This document shows positions 9,262 through 18,544 of a stretch of 64,000 bases of DNA, piece after piece (positions within the stretch are counted from its first letter, which is position 1; each line of letters begins with the position of its first letter). Position numbers and translations under genes: made by a program. Location: positions 1 through 64,000 of the forward strand of contig NZ_AEJC01000414.1 of assembly GCF_000317595.1 (NCBI RefSeq). The letters are read 5' to 3'. This stretch comes from Streptomyces ipomoeae 91-03. Lineage in GTDB: Bacteria > Actinomycetota > Actinomycetes > Streptomycetales > Streptomycetaceae. The notes below the pieces were generated by a model. It saw only the letters and a list, made by a program, of their open reading frames with translations. It did not search any database and was not told where the DNA came from.

Positions 9262-10359
9262 ATGAACGCAACGATGCGTAGAGTCGTGATCGGCGCCACC
9301 GCGGTTTCGCTGGCGCTCTCCGTGGCCGCCTGCGGCAAGGCCGGCGACGACAACGACTCCGACGGCGGCAGCGCCTCGGACAGCAAGTCCATCGGTCTGC
9401 TGCTGCCCGACAACGTCACCGCGCGCTACGAGAAGTTCGACAAGCCGTACTTCGAGGCCAAGGTCAAGGAGCTGTGCTCCGACTGTGACGTCCAGTACGC
9501 GAACGCCGCGGCCGACCCTGCCAAGCAGGCCCAGCAGATGAGCAGCATGGTGACCAAGGGCGTGAAGGTCATCGTGATCTCCGCCCAGGACTCCGCCGCG
9601 ATCAAGTCCTCCATCCAGTCCGCGGTGGACAAGGGCGTCAAGGTCGTCGCCTACGACCGCCTCGCCCAGGGCCCCGTGTCGGCCTATGTCTCCTTCGACA
9701 ACGTCAAGGTCGGCGAGCTCCAGGGCCAGGCCCTGCTCGACGCGCTCGGCGACAAGGCGACCGCCAAGTCCAAGGTCGTCATGATCAACGGTGACGACGC
9801 CGACCCGAACGCCGCCCAGTTCAAGGAAGGCGCCCACAAGGTCCTCGACGGCAAGGTCGACATCGCCTACGAGCAGTCCGGCCTGTGGAAGGACACCGTC
9901 GCCGCCCAGAAGATGTCCGCGGCCATCACCCAGCTGGGCGCCAAGAACATCGCGGGCGTCTACGCCGCCAACGACGGCATGGCCGGTGGCATCGCCAACA
10001 CCCTCAAGGGTGCGAAGATCAGCAACATCCCGCTGACCGGTCAGGACGCCGAGCTCGCGGCCATCCAGCGGATCGTCGCCGGCACCCAGTCCGCCACGGT
10101 CTACAAGGCCTACAAGCCCGAGGCCGACACCGCCGCCGAGCTCGCGGTCAACCTGCTTGAGGGCAAGGACATCAAGTCCCTGGCCGACACCACGGTGACC
10201 AGCGGCTCCGGCGACAAGGTGCCCGCGAAGCTGCTGACCCCGGTGTCCGTGACCAAGGACAACATCAAGGACACGGTCGTCAAGGACAAGCTCTACACCG
10301 TCGCCGACATCTGCACCGCCGAGTACGCCAAGGCCTGCAAGGAGGCCGGCCTCGAGTAA
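9262..10359 (+). CDS. xylF: Xylose-type ABC transporter substrate-binding lipoprotein
   Basis: Periplasmic-binding-protein-like sugar receptor (type I fold, D-xylose/ribose group), 365 aa. ATG 9262 follows GGGAGG. The signal VVIGATAVSLALSVAAC is a lipobox, so the mature protein is anchored by its N-terminal cysteine. The body shows IGLLLPDNVTARYEKFDKPY near the start and GVYAANDGMAGGIANTLKG near the middle, typical of XylF-like proteins. It is the first gene of xylFGH and lies directly downstream of the ROK regulator. A strong hairpin separates it from xylG, which would give more receptor than ATPase mRNA. Xylose as substrate is inferred from family and synteny. Confidence 0.83.
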   Translation: MNATMRRVVIGATAVSLALSVAACGKAGDDNDSDGGSASDSKSIGLLLPDNVTARYEKFDKPYFEAKVKELCSDCDVQYANAAADPAKQAQQMSSMVTKGVKVIVISAQDSAAIKSSIQSAVDKGVKVVAYDRLAQGPVSAYVSFDNVKVGELQGQALLDALGDKATAKSKVVMINGDDADPNAAQFKEGAHKVLDGKVDIAYEQSGLWKDTVAAQKMSAAITQLGAKNIAGVYAANDGMAGGIANTLKGAKISNIPLTGQDAELAAIQRIVAGTQSATVYKAYKPEADTAAELAVNLLEGKDIKSLADTTVTSGSGDKVPAKLLTPVSVTKDNIKDTVVKDKLYTVADICTAEYAKACKEAGLE

Positions 10360-10381
10360 ACACTCGGGCCCCGCATAGCCT

Positions 10382-10433
10382 GTCCGACGCCCGCCCCACC
10401 TTTCAGACCCCGCTTCCGGGGCGGGCGTCGGAC
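10382..10433 (+). terminator. Strong hairpin between xylF and xylG
   Basis: Perfect 16-bp arms (10382-10397 and 10418-10433, GTCCGACGCCCGCCCC and its complement) flank a 20-nt loop, 22 bp after the xylF stop. It probably works as a partial terminator or as an mRNA 3'-end stabiliser for xylF. Confidence 0.8.
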
Positions 10434-10588
10434 GGAACCGTCGCCCAGCGCGACGGACTTACGCATGTTCATCTTGTAAGCCTCGTGCGGCAGTCTCTGG
10501 GCTTTCGCCTCTTGGCTTCGCACAATCCTCCGCGCCTGATCACAAGCGCGGCATCCCCGCCGGTCAGGCGGCGAAGGAGATGGTTCAC

Positions 10589-11371
10589 GTGTCCGCTACG
10601 CCCGTGCTGGCGTTGCGCGGAGTCTCCAAGCGATTCGGTGCTGTGCAGGCACTCACCGACGTCGATCTGGAGGTCCACGCCGGAGAAGTGGTCGCCCTGG
10701 TGGGCGACAACGGCGCAGGTAAGTCGACGCTGGTCAAGACGATCGCGGGTGTCCACCCCATCGATGACGGCGTCATCGAGTGGCAGGGCAGCCCGGTCAG
10801 GATCAACAAGCCGCACGACGCCCAGGGACTCGGCGTCGCGACGGTCTACCAGGACCTCGCGCTCTGCGACAACCTCGATGTCGTGGGCAACCTCTACCTC
10901 GGCCGCGAACTGCTGCACCGGGGCGTCATCGACGAGGTGACGATGGAGCAGAAGGCCCGCGAGCTGCTGTCGACGCTCTCCATCCGGATCCCGAGCGTGC
11001 GCATCCCGATCGCGAGCCTCTCCGGCGGTCAGCGCCAGGTCGTCGCCATCGCCCGCGCCCTGATCGGCGACCCCAAGCTCGTCATCCTGGACGAGCCCAC
11101 CGCCGCCCTCGGCGTCGAGCAGACCGCGCAGGTCCTCGACCTGGTCGAGCGGCTGCGTGAACGGGACCTCGCCGTCATCCTCATCAGCCACAACATGGCC
11201 GACGTCAAGGCGGTCGCGGACACCGTCGCCGTCCTGCGCCTGGGCAAGAACAACGGTTCCTTCTCCGTGAAGGACACCAGCCATGAAGAGATCATCGCCG
11301 CCATCACGGGTGCCACGGACAACGCCGTGACCCGTCGTGCGGGGCGGCGCACCGCGGAGGCGGCAAAGTGA
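10589..11371 (+). CDS. xylG: Xylose-type ABC transporter ATP-binding protein
   Basis: Cytoplasmic ATPase of the CUT2 importer, 260 aa. GTG 10589 is preferred to ATG 10580, which overlaps the AAGGAGA ribosome site; the GTG sits 8 nt after it. Walker A is GDNGAGKSTL, the ABC signature LSGGQRQVVAIARAL and Walker B LVILDEPTAAL. Only one nucleotide-binding domain is present, unlike the tandem-domain XylG/RbsA of enteric bacteria, so two copies must dimerise. The stop overlaps the xylH start by 4 nt (GTGA), which indicates translational coupling. Confidence 0.85.
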   Translation: MSATPVLALRGVSKRFGAVQALTDVDLEVHAGEVVALVGDNGAGKSTLVKTIAGVHPIDDGVIEWQGSPVRINKPHDAQGLGVATVYQDLALCDNLDVVGNLYLGRELLHRGVIDEVTMEQKARELLSTLSIRIPSVRIPIASLSGGQRQVVAIARALIGDPKLVILDEPTAALGVEQTAQVLDLVERLRERDLAVILISHNMADVKAVADTVAVLRLGKNNGSFSVKDTSHEEIIAAITGATDNAVTRRAGRRTAEAAK

Positions 11372-12714
11372 GCGACACGTCGAAGACCGTGAAGAGCGAA
11401 TCCGCCCAGAGCACGAAGACCGAGGGCGTCGTCGAGGCGCAGGCCACCGTCGCCCCCGCCGACGACCCGACCGCCGCGCCCGTGACCGTCGTCGACCCGC
11501 GGCTGCTGGTCCGGGAAGAGGGCCTCAAGGGCTACGTCACCGAGTTCAAGCGCAAGGTGAAGGGCGGCGAGCTGGGCTCGCTGCCGGTCGTCATCGGACT
11601 GATCGTCATCTGGACGATCTTCCAGCTGCAGAACGACCGTTTCCTCAGCGCCGACAACCTCTCGAACATCAGCTACTTCCTGTCGGCCACCGGCATGCTC
11701 GCCATCGGCCTGGTGTTCGTCCTGCTGCTCGGCGAGATCGATCTGTCGGTGGGTTCGGTCAGCGGTCTGGCCTCCACCCTGTTCGCCGTGTTCGTGGTGA
11801 ACCACGGCATGAACGCCTGGTTGTCGCTGATCCTCGCGATCCTCACCGGCGTCGCCATCGGCGCGCTGCACGGATGGTTCTTCGCCAGGATCGGTGTGCC
11901 GGCGTTCGTCGTCACCCTGGCCGGCTTCCTCGGCTGGAACGGTCTGATGCTGTGGCTGCTGGGCGACAGCGGCACGATCAACATCCCGTCCGACACGGGT
12001 CCGGTCCATCTGCTCGGCCAGAGCTCCTTCTTCATGGACCAGGCCATCATCGGCGCGTATCTGCTGGCGGGCCTCGGTGTCGTGCTCACCCTCGTCGGCA
12101 ACTTCAACGAGCAGCGCCGCCGCCGGGCCGCGGGCGTGCCGTTCCGGCCGACCAGCGAGATCCTGCTGCGCGTCGGCGTGCTCGCCATCGCGTCCTTCGT
12201 CGCCGCCGCCGTACTCAACGACTCGGCCGGTGTCTCCAACGCGCTGGTGATCTTCCTCGCGGCGCTGGTGATCGTGGACTTCGTGCTGCGTCGTACGACC
12301 TACGGCCGCAAGGTCTTCGCGGTCGGCGGCGGCATCGAGGCAGCCCGTCGCGCCGGTATCAACGTGCCGATGATCCGGATCACCGTGTTCGCCATCTCCG
12401 GCGGTTTCGCGGCGGTCGGCGGTATGTTCTTCGCCGGTCAGACCGCCAGCGCGACGCTCTCCGCCGGTGGCGGCAACACCCTGATGCTGGCGATCGCCGC
12501 CGCGGTCATCGGCGGTACGAGCCTCTTCGGTGGACGGGGTTCGGTGTGGTCGGCGCTGCTGGGTATGTTGGTGATCCAGTCGATTCAGACGGGTCTTGAC
12601 CTGCTGAACATGAACACGTCGATTCAGTACATGATCACGGGTGCGGTTCTGTTGGGCGCCGTGGTCATCGACTCCGTTTCCCGCAAGAGTCAGAAGGCGG
12701 CGGGACGCGCCTAG
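11368..12714 (+). CDS. xylH: Xylose-type ABC transporter permease
   Basis: CUT2-family sugar permease, 448 aa. A hydrophilic N-terminal tail of about 70 residues precedes ten or so predicted membrane helices. Family strings include FVLLLGEIDLSVGSVSGLAS and GKVFAVGGGIEAARRAGINV. It is the third gene of xylFGH and starts at GTG 11368 inside the xylG stop. The long acidic, Thr/Ala-rich N-terminus is usual for actinobacterial homologues. Confidence 0.85.
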   Translation: MSDTSKTVKSESAQSTKTEGVVEAQATVAPADDPTAAPVTVVDPRLLVREEGLKGYVTEFKRKVKGGELGSLPVVIGLIVIWTIFQLQNDRFLSADNLSNISYFLSATGMLAIGLVFVLLLGEIDLSVGSVSGLASTLFAVFVVNHGMNAWLSLILAILTGVAIGALHGWFFARIGVPAFVVTLAGFLGWNGLMLWLLGDSGTINIPSDTGPVHLLGQSSFFMDQAIIGAYLLAGLGVVLTLVGNFNEQRRRRAAGVPFRPTSEILLRVGVLAIASFVAAAVLNDSAGVSNALVIFLAALVIVDFVLRRTTYGRKVFAVGGGIEAARRAGINVPMIRITVFAISGGFAAVGGMFFAGQTASATLSAGGGNTLMLAIAAAVIGGTSLFGGRGSVWSALLGMLVIQSIQTGLDLLNMNTSIQYMITGAVLLGAVVIDSVSRKSQKAAGRA

Positions 12715-13009
12715 ACGCCGTAGGGGCGCGGTGGGCTTGCGAGTGCCGGTCGTTCTTGGCCGGTCGCGCAGTTCCCGCGCCCCTTCAGGGCGCTCCGGTT
12801 GGCTCGATAGAACACGCGCTCGGCATCAATCCTGATGCCGGGCGCTTCTTTTTCGCACCGGACGTTTCGTTCCGAGGTTGCTGTGCAGGATGGTTTACGG
12901 CCGTTCGCGTGACGTGGGGTCGGCCGCCCGGCGGTTGGCCCTGTGCGCGGAACATTAGACTTCGACGAGCCCGGCAACGCTCGAACAGCACTATCGCAAG
13001 GAGGCACGG
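12715..13009. other. Intergenic region before dxs
   Basis: This 295-bp stretch has no gene. It contains a GC-rich inverted element around 12720-12790 (GGGGCGCG ... CGCGCCCC) of the kind scattered between Streptomyces genes, which probably ends the xylFGH transcript. The dxs promoter should lie in the right half. The dxs ribosome site AAGGAGG is at about 12999-13005. Confidence 0.6.
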
Positions 13010-14929
13010 GTGCCGCTGCTGACCCGCATCAGGGGACCGCGCGATCTGGACCGGCTCAGTCTGGAGCAGCTGGACCAGCTGGCGGAGGAGATCCGGACCT
13101 TCCTCGTGGAGGCGGTGTCCAAGACCGGCGGTCACCTCGGACCGAACCTCGGCGTGGTCGAGCTCACCATCGCACTGCACCGCGTCTTCGACTCGCCGAA
13201 GGACAAGGTGCTGTGGGACACGGGCCATCAGTCCTACGTCCACAAGCTGCTCACCGGCCGTCAGGACTTCTCCAAGCTGAAGATGAAGGGCGGCCTGTCC
13301 GGTTACCCCTCGCAGGCCGAGTCCGTGCACGACATCATCGAGAACAGCCACGCGTCGACGGTCCTGGGATGGGCCGACGGGCTCGCCAAGGCCAACCAGG
13401 TGCTCGAACGCGACGACCACGTGGTCGCCGTCATCGGTGACGGCGCCCTCACCGGCGGCATGGCCTGGGAGGCGCTGAACAACATCGCCGAGGCCAAGGA
13501 CCGCCCGCTGGTCATCGTGGTCAACGACAACGAGCGGTCGTACGCGCCGACCATCGGTGGGCTCGCGAACCACCTGGCCACGCTGCGGACCACCGATGGC
13601 TACGAGCGCTTCCTCGCCCGCACCAAGGACATCCTCGACCGCACCCCGGTCGTCGGCAAGCCGCTCTTCGACACCCTGCACGGAGCCAAGAAGGGGCTGA
13701 AGGACTTCATCGCCCCGCAGGGCATGTTCGAGGACCTGGGGCTCAAGTACGTCGGGCCGATCGACGGGCACGACATCGAGGCGCTGGAGTCCGCGCTGTC
13801 GCGCGCCAAACGGTTCGGCGGGCCGGTCATCGTGCACTGCCTCACCGAGAAGGGCCGCGGCTACCAGCCCGCCCTCCAGGACGAGGCCGACCGCTTCCAC
13901 GGCATCGGCCCCATCCACCCCGACACGGGCCTGCCGATCAAGGCCTCGGGCGCCGACTGGACCTCCGTCTTCGGCGACGAGATGGTGAAGCTCGGCAAGG
14001 AGCGCCAGGACATCGTGGCGATCACCGCGGCGATGCTCCAGCCGGTCGGTCTGAAGAAGTTCGCGGACACCTTCCCGGACCGGATCTACGACGTCGGCAT
14101 CGCCGAGCAGCACGGCGCCGTGAGCGCGGCGGGCCTCGCCACCGGCGGTCTGCATCCTGTCTTCGCGGTGTACGCCACATTCCTCAATCGCGCCTTCGAC
14201 CAGGTCCTGATGGATGTCGCCCTCCACAAGTGCGGTGTGACTTTCGTACTGGACCGCGCCGGTATCACCGGCACCGACGGTGCCTCGCACAACGGCATGT
14301 GGGACATGTCGATCCTTCAGGTCGTGCCCGGGCTGCGGCTCGCCGCGCCGCGTGACGCCGACCAGGTGCGGGCGCAGCTGCGGGAGGCCGTGGAGGTCAA
14401 GGACGCGCCGACCGTGGTGCGCTTCTCCAAGGGCGCCGTCGGCCCCGCCGTACCCGCCGTGGGCCGTGTCGGCGGTATGGACGTACTGCGGCAGCCCGGC
14501 ACCGACAAGCCCGATGTACTCCTCGTCTCCGTCGGCGCCCTCGCGCCGATGTGCCTGGAGATCGCCGATCTGCTCGACAAGCAGGGCATCACCACCACCG
14601 TCGTCGACCCGCGTTGGGTCAAGCCCGTCGACGAGCACATGGCCCCCCTCGCGGACAAGCACCGTGTGGTTGTCACCGTGGAGGACAACTCCCGGGTCGG
14701 CGGCGTCGGTTCGGCCGTCGCGCAGGCGCTGCGCGACGCGGGCGTCGACATCCCGCTGCGCGACTTCGGCATCCCGCCGCGCTTCCTCGACCACGCCTCC
14801 CGCGCCGAGGTCATGGCCGAGATCGGGCTCACGGCACCCGACATCGCCCGCCAGGTCACCGGGCTCGTCTCCAAGCTCGACGGGCGGCTCGACGCCGCGT
14901 CCGCCGAGGTGGAACCCGCACGCGACTGA
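13010..14929 (+). CDS. dxs: 1-deoxy-D-xylulose-5-phosphate synthase
   Basis: First enzyme of the MEP isoprenoid pathway: it joins pyruvate and glyceraldehyde-3-phosphate using thiamine diphosphate. 639 aa, full length for the family. The transketolase N-terminal domain has GHLGPNLGVVELTIALH and the cofactor-binding GDGALTGGMAWEALNN. The pyrimidine-binding domain has YDVGIAEQHGAVSAAGLA and DRAGITGTDGASHNG, and a transketolase C-terminal domain follows. Translation starts at GTG 13010 with AAGGAGG upstream. It appears monocistronic, with a strong hairpin 20 bp after the stop. Streptomyces genomes often carry a second dxs elsewhere. Confidence 0.95.
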   Translation: MPLLTRIRGPRDLDRLSLEQLDQLAEEIRTFLVEAVSKTGGHLGPNLGVVELTIALHRVFDSPKDKVLWDTGHQSYVHKLLTGRQDFSKLKMKGGLSGYPSQAESVHDIIENSHASTVLGWADGLAKANQVLERDDHVVAVIGDGALTGGMAWEALNNIAEAKDRPLVIVVNDNERSYAPTIGGLANHLATLRTTDGYERFLARTKDILDRTPVVGKPLFDTLHGAKKGLKDFIAPQGMFEDLGLKYVGPIDGHDIEALESALSRAKRFGGPVIVHCLTEKGRGYQPALQDEADRFHGIGPIHPDTGLPIKASGADWTSVFGDEMVKLGKERQDIVAITAAMLQPVGLKKFADTFPDRIYDVGIAEQHGAVSAAGLATGGLHPVFAVYATFLNRAFDQVLMDVALHKCGVTFVLDRAGITGTDGASHNGMWDMSILQVVPGLRLAAPRDADQVRAQLREAVEVKDAPTVVRFSKGAVGPAVPAVGRVGGMDVLRQPGTDKPDVLLVSVGALAPMCLEIADLLDKQGITTTVVDPRWVKPVDEHMAPLADKHRVVVTVEDNSRVGGVGSAVAQALRDAGVDIPLRDFGIPPRFLDHASRAEVMAEIGLTAPDIARQVTGLVSKLDGRLDAASAEVEPARD

Positions 14930-14949
14930 CGTACACCGCTGGGCCGCTC

Positions 14950-14989
14950 GGGCCGGTATCTCCATTTTTTACGGTGGTGATACCGGCCC
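14950..14989 (+). terminator. Hairpin terminator after dxs
   Basis: Perfect 11-bp arms GGGCCGGTATC (14950-14960) and GATACCGGCCC (14979-14989), with an 18-nt loop that contains a T6 run. It lies 20 bp after the dxs stop. Confidence 0.85.
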
Positions 14990-15110
14990 CTTCGCGTGAA
15001 ACCACCTGCGCCGGGGCATACGCTCCCCCAGTCTCGCTTCGCTCGACCGGGGGGACCCCCATCGCCCCCACTCGATCATGTCGAGGACGACAAGCGTGGG
15101 AGGTACCCCC

Positions 15111-16652
15111 GTGAGCAGCACACTCTTCAGGACGAAGAAGGTCGAGCAGTCCATCCTCGATACCGAGGAACCGGAACACGCGCTCAAGAAATCCCTGTCG
15201 GCGCTGGATCTGACGGTCTTCGGTGTCGGTGTCATCATCGGCACCGGCATCTTCGTCCTCACCGGCACGGTCGCCAAGAACAACGCCGGGCCCGCCGTCG
15301 CCCTCGCCTTCGTCGTGGCGGGCGTCGTCTGCGCGCTCGCCGCCCTCTGCTACGCCGAGTTCGCCTCCACGGTCCCGGTCGCCGGATCGGCGTACACCTT
15401 CTCGTACGCCTCGCTCGGTGAGTTGCCCGCCTGGATCATCGGCTGGGACCTGGTGCTGGAGTTCGCGCTGGGGACGGCGGTGGTGGCGGTCGGCTGGTCC
15501 GGGTACATCCACTCGCTGATGGCCAACGCGGGCTGGGAGTTGCCGGCGGCGCTCGGCACACGGGACGGGGCCCACGGGTTCGGCTTCGACATCCTCGCCG
15601 CCGCGCTCGTCCTGGTCCTCACCGCCATCCTCGTGCTCGGCACGAAGCTCTCCGCGCGGGTCACCTCGCTGGTCGTCGCCATCAAGGTCACCGTCGTCCT
15701 CACGGTGATCATCGCGGGCGCCTTCTTCATCCATGGCGACAACTACGACCCGTTCATCCCGAAGGCGCAGGACGTACCGGCCGGTGAAAGCCTCCAGTCC
15801 CCGCTCATCCAGCTGCTGTTCGGCTGGGCGCCCTCCAACTTCGGTGTGATGGGCGTCTTCACCGCCGCCTCGGTCGTCTTCTTCGCCTTCATCGGCTTCG
15901 ACGTCGTCGCCACGGCCGCCGAGGAGACCAGGAACCCGCAGCGCGACATGCCCCGTGGCATCCTCGGCTCCCTCGTCATCTGCACCGCCCTGTACGTGGC
16001 GGTGTCGATCGTGGTGACCGGTATGCAGCACTACACGGAGCTGTCGGTGACCGCGCCGCTCGCCGACGCCTTCAAGGCCACCGGGCACCCGTGGTTCGCG
16101 GGCTTCATCAGCTTCGGCGCCGCCGTCGGCCTGACCACGGTCTGCATGATCCTGCTGCTCGGCCAGACCCGGGTCTTCTTCGCGATGAGCCGCGACGGGC
16201 TGCTGCCCCGCTTCTTCTCCCACGTCCACCCACGGTTCAAGACTCCGCACCGGCCGACCATCCTGCTCGGTGTCGTCATCGCGATCCTGGCGGGCTTCAC
16301 CCCGCTGAGCGAGCTCGCCGAACTGGTGAACATCGGCACGCTGTTCGCCTTCGTGGTCGTCGCGATCGGCGTGATCATCCTCCGCCGCACCCGCCCCGAT
16401 CTGCCCCGGGCGTTCCGCACCCCGTGGGTACCGGTGATCCCGATCCTGTCGGTGTGCGCCTCGCTGTGGCTGATGCTCAACCTGCCCGCCGAGACCTGGC
16501 TCCGCTTCGCCGGCTGGATGGCCGCCGGCTTCCTCGTCTACTTCCTCTACGGCAGGTCCCACAGCCGCCTGGGCCGCCGGGAGGAAGTCACGGTGGGCGA
16601 CGTCATGAAGGGGGACGGGGGACGAGCAGGGGTGGGCCGGGGGGCCTCATGA
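15111..16652 (+). CDS. APC-superfamily amino acid permease
   Basis: Membrane transporter of the amino acid/polyamine/organocation superfamily, 513 aa, with about 12-13 predicted helices. The diagnostic first helix is GVGVIIGTGIFVLTG, where unwound glycines bind substrate. AEETRNPQRDMPRGI in the loop after helix 6 is typical of cationic amino-acid transporter-like members. GTG 15111 is chosen because GGGAGG lies 7 nt upstream. The C-terminal tail is charged and cytosolic. Substrate cannot be fixed from sequence. It stands alone between dxs and the convergent NYN-type gene. Confidence 0.85.
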   Translation: MSSTLFRTKKVEQSILDTEEPEHALKKSLSALDLTVFGVGVIIGTGIFVLTGTVAKNNAGPAVALAFVVAGVVCALAALCYAEFASTVPVAGSAYTFSYASLGELPAWIIGWDLVLEFALGTAVVAVGWSGYIHSLMANAGWELPAALGTRDGAHGFGFDILAAALVLVLTAILVLGTKLSARVTSLVVAIKVTVVLTVIIAGAFFIHGDNYDPFIPKAQDVPAGESLQSPLIQLLFGWAPSNFGVMGVFTAASVVFFAFIGFDVVATAAEETRNPQRDMPRGILGSLVICTALYVAVSIVVTGMQHYTELSVTAPLADAFKATGHPWFAGFISFGAAVGLTTVCMILLLGQTRVFFAMSRDGLLPRFFSHVHPRFKTPHRPTILLGVVIAILAGFTPLSELAELVNIGTLFAFVVVAIGVIILRRTRPDLPRAFRTPWVPVIPILSVCASLWLMLNLPAETWLRFAGWMAAGFLVYFLYGRSHSRLGRREEVTVGDVMKGDGGRAGVGRGAS

Positions 16653-16656
16653 CCGC

Positions 16657-16673
16657 GGGCAGTCGTGCTGCCC
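16657..16673. terminator. Short convergent hairpin
   Basis: GGGCAG, a 5-nt loop and CTGCCC fill the 21-bp gap between the permease stop and the stop of the convergent NYN-type gene. It probably serves both transcripts. Confidence 0.5.
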
Positions 16674-17039
16674 TCATCCCCGTACCGCCCGCGGCCCCAG
16701 CACCTCCGCCCCCAACTCCGTGACCCTTCGCCGCAGTTCCCGGTCGGCGGTGACGACCACACAGGGACGGCCACCACGCCCGGCGGCCAACTCGACGATG
16801 CGGTCGTCACCGCTGCGGGGTGCCGCGTCGACCCGTACACCGGGGACGGACTCCACCCCGCGCGCCGCACCCTCGACGACCATCACGATCTCCACCGGTT
16901 CCTCCCGGCCGGGGACCCCGTCCCGGGCGAGCCGATCGCGCAGGCGCTCGGCGGCGCCGTGGCGGTCGCGCCACCAGCCGTCGGGTACGGAGCCGACGAC
17001 GTTGGCGGCGTCGACGATCACGAGCAGGGGGTCCTCCAT
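16674..17039 (-). CDS. Small NYN/PIN-like protein
   Basis: 121-aa protein if it starts at ATG 17039 (MEDPLLVIVDAANVVGSVPD). The VIVDAANV strand carries the first conserved Asp of PIN/NYN nuclease-like folds, SGDDRIVELA gives a second acidic cluster, and VVVTADRELRRRVTELGAEV matches the (T/S)xDxxLxxxxxxxGA motif of that fold. RNA cleavage is therefore possible, but no catalytic role is shown. The frame stays open upstream to 17246 through a 21-bp tandem repeat, so a longer form with Pro/Ala heptads, for example from ATG 17174, cannot be excluded. Convergent with the APC permease. Confidence 0.65.
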   Translation of the reverse strand: MEDPLLVIVDAANVVGSVPDGWWRDRHGAAERLRDRLARDGVPGREEPVEIVMVVEGAARGVESVPGVRVDAAPRSGDDRIVELAAGRGGRPCVVVTADRELRRRVTELGAEVLGPRAVRG

Positions 17040-17047
17040 GGGGACAG

Positions 17048-17152
17048 GGTCGCATGCCCGACCGACAGGGAAGGATGCCGGATCGACAGGGAGGGACGCC
17101 GGACCGGCAGGGAGGAACGCACGACCGGCAGGGGAGGATGCCCGACCGTCAC
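17048..17152. repeat. Five degenerate 21-bp tandem repeats
   Basis: Units end at 17068, 17089, 17110, 17131 and 17152; an example is GGAGGGACGCCGGACCGGCA plus G. The period is a multiple of three and the minus strand stays open, reading as seven-residue units such as GRAFLPA, GPASLPV and DPASFPV directly upstream of the NYN-type gene. It may be an upstream extension of that gene or a non-coding minisatellite. Confidence 0.75.
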
Positions 17153-17265
17153 GCAGGGTTGGTAAAACGTTCATCCTATGATGGGGGCGCTCGGCCTTCC
17201 GCGTACCCGTGCGAGAAGGCGGCCGGGGAGCCGCGCCGAGCGTCATGGGAAGGGCAGGTCACGTC

Positions 17266-18387
17266 ATGCGGACCAGATCCGGGCGCGCCGCTGCCCAGAA
17301 GGCGGCGGCCCACACCTCGGTGAACGGCGGGGGCGAGCGGCACACGGCCGAGGCGACGCCCGCCGGTTCCTGGCTCGTCCTCGGCAAGGACGGCAGGCTC
17401 ACCGCGTACGCCCGCGGGCGCGCGGGTCTGTTGCGCTGGACGCAGACCCGGCCCGGAGGCGCGCAGTGGACCGGCCCGGACGTTCTCCCGGCGCCCGATC
17501 TGACCGACATCCACATCGTCCAGGGCGCGGACACCTACGTGCACTTCCTCGGCCGTCGCGAGGTCGAGAAGGCCGACGGTCCGCCCGCCGTGGACATCGT
17601 GCACGCCATCCAGTACCAGACCGGGCGGCCCGTCAGCGAGTGGCGTTCGCTGGGCAATCCGCACAAGGACCGGCAGAAGGCCGCGCGCTTCGGGATGCCG
17701 ACCGGGGCGGTCAGCGCCAACGGCACCGTCCATGTCTTCGCGCGCAACGCCGGCGGCGGCGTCATGCTGCGCAGGGAGCTGCCCGGCGGCAAGTGGGGCC
17801 CGTGGACCGACCTCAAGGGCAGCCTGGTGCAGGACCCGGTGGCCGTGGTCAGCCATGCCTCGGGTCATGTCGAGGCGATGGTCGGGGGTCAGGACCTCAT
17901 CATGCGGTGGACGCAGGACAAGCCCGGCGGCGACTTCCGCCAAGCGCCCACCATCCCGCTCGCCGTGCTCCGCGGCAGCGCGGTGGGCCTGGAGACCGCG
18001 CCCGACCGGGCCACGTACTACTGGACCGACCCCGCCACCGGCGGCATCGTCGCCCATCGCCCGGGCGGCTGGGTGATCCCGCTGGGCGGGGCACCGGCCG
18101 AGGGCCCGGTCGCCGTGCTGCGCGTGCCGCTCGACGGTTACGACTGCACGGTGCTGGCCCACCGCGACATCGAGGGCCAGGTGATGCTGGCCGCCTGCGG
18201 CACGGAGAACGAACAGGCCGGCCTGTGGTGGTCGCCCACCGGCGAACGCTGCGTGGGGGCGCCCGCGTTGGCCCGGGACGCGTATGGGCGTGTGGTGCTC
18301 GGAGTGATCGGTGCGGAGGGCGCGCTGCGGATCGCCACGCAGAACGACGAGGGTGGGTTGGCGCTGGCGCCCTCGGTACGCGTCTGA
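17266..18387 (+). CDS. Beta-propeller/PLL-lectin-like protein, function unknown
   Basis: 373-aa protein; start at ATG 17266 (MRTRSGRAAAQ), with ATG 17245 possible. It has no clear signal peptide or membrane segment. Several internal repeats of about 50 residues share a pattern of Gly, Trp and short strands: RWTQTRPGGAQWTGPDVLP, LRRELPGGKWGPWTDLKG and MRWTQDKPGGDFRQAP. This resembles the blades of PLL/tectonin-type lectin propellers. A sugar- or surface-binding role would suit the neighbouring glycopolymer genes, but that is inference. It runs convergently with the LCP gene, with a repeated intergenic element between them. Confidence 0.6.
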   Translation: MRTRSGRAAAQKAAAHTSVNGGGERHTAEATPAGSWLVLGKDGRLTAYARGRAGLLRWTQTRPGGAQWTGPDVLPAPDLTDIHIVQGADTYVHFLGRREVEKADGPPAVDIVHAIQYQTGRPVSEWRSLGNPHKDRQKAARFGMPTGAVSANGTVHVFARNAGGGVMLRRELPGGKWGPWTDLKGSLVQDPVAVVSHASGHVEAMVGGQDLIMRWTQDKPGGDFRQAPTIPLAVLRGSAVGLETAPDRATYYWTDPATGGIVAHRPGGWVIPLGGAPAEGPVAVLRVPLDGYDCTVLAHRDIEGQVMLAACGTENEQAGLWWSPTGERCVGAPALARDAYGRVVLGVIGAEGALRIATQNDEGGLALAPSVRV

Positions 18388-18474
18388 CGACAGGGACTTG
18401 GGCGCGGCCGGCTACGTACTGCCCGCCCAGGCGTCTGCCGTGTCAGGTGGAGTGGCGAGTGCGGGTGGTACGTG

Positions 18475-18538
18475 GCTGGTCGCGCCCACGCGGCGGAGCC
18501 GCACATGGATACAGCCCCGCGCCCCTTACGGGGCGCGG
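18475..18538. repeat. Shared intergenic element, copy 1 (terminator-like)
   Basis: Contains CTGGTCGCGCCCACGCGGCG, GAGCCGCA, ACAGCCCCGCGCCCCTT and a closing GGGGCGCG that can pair with CGCGCCCC. A copy in the opposite orientation lies at about 40748-40810. It sits between two convergent genes, where it can terminate both. Confidence 0.75.
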
Positions 18539-18544
18539 TCCCCG

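Noticed and set aside
17048..17152. CRISPR array
   Set aside because: Units are contiguous 21-bp tandem repeats without unique spacers.
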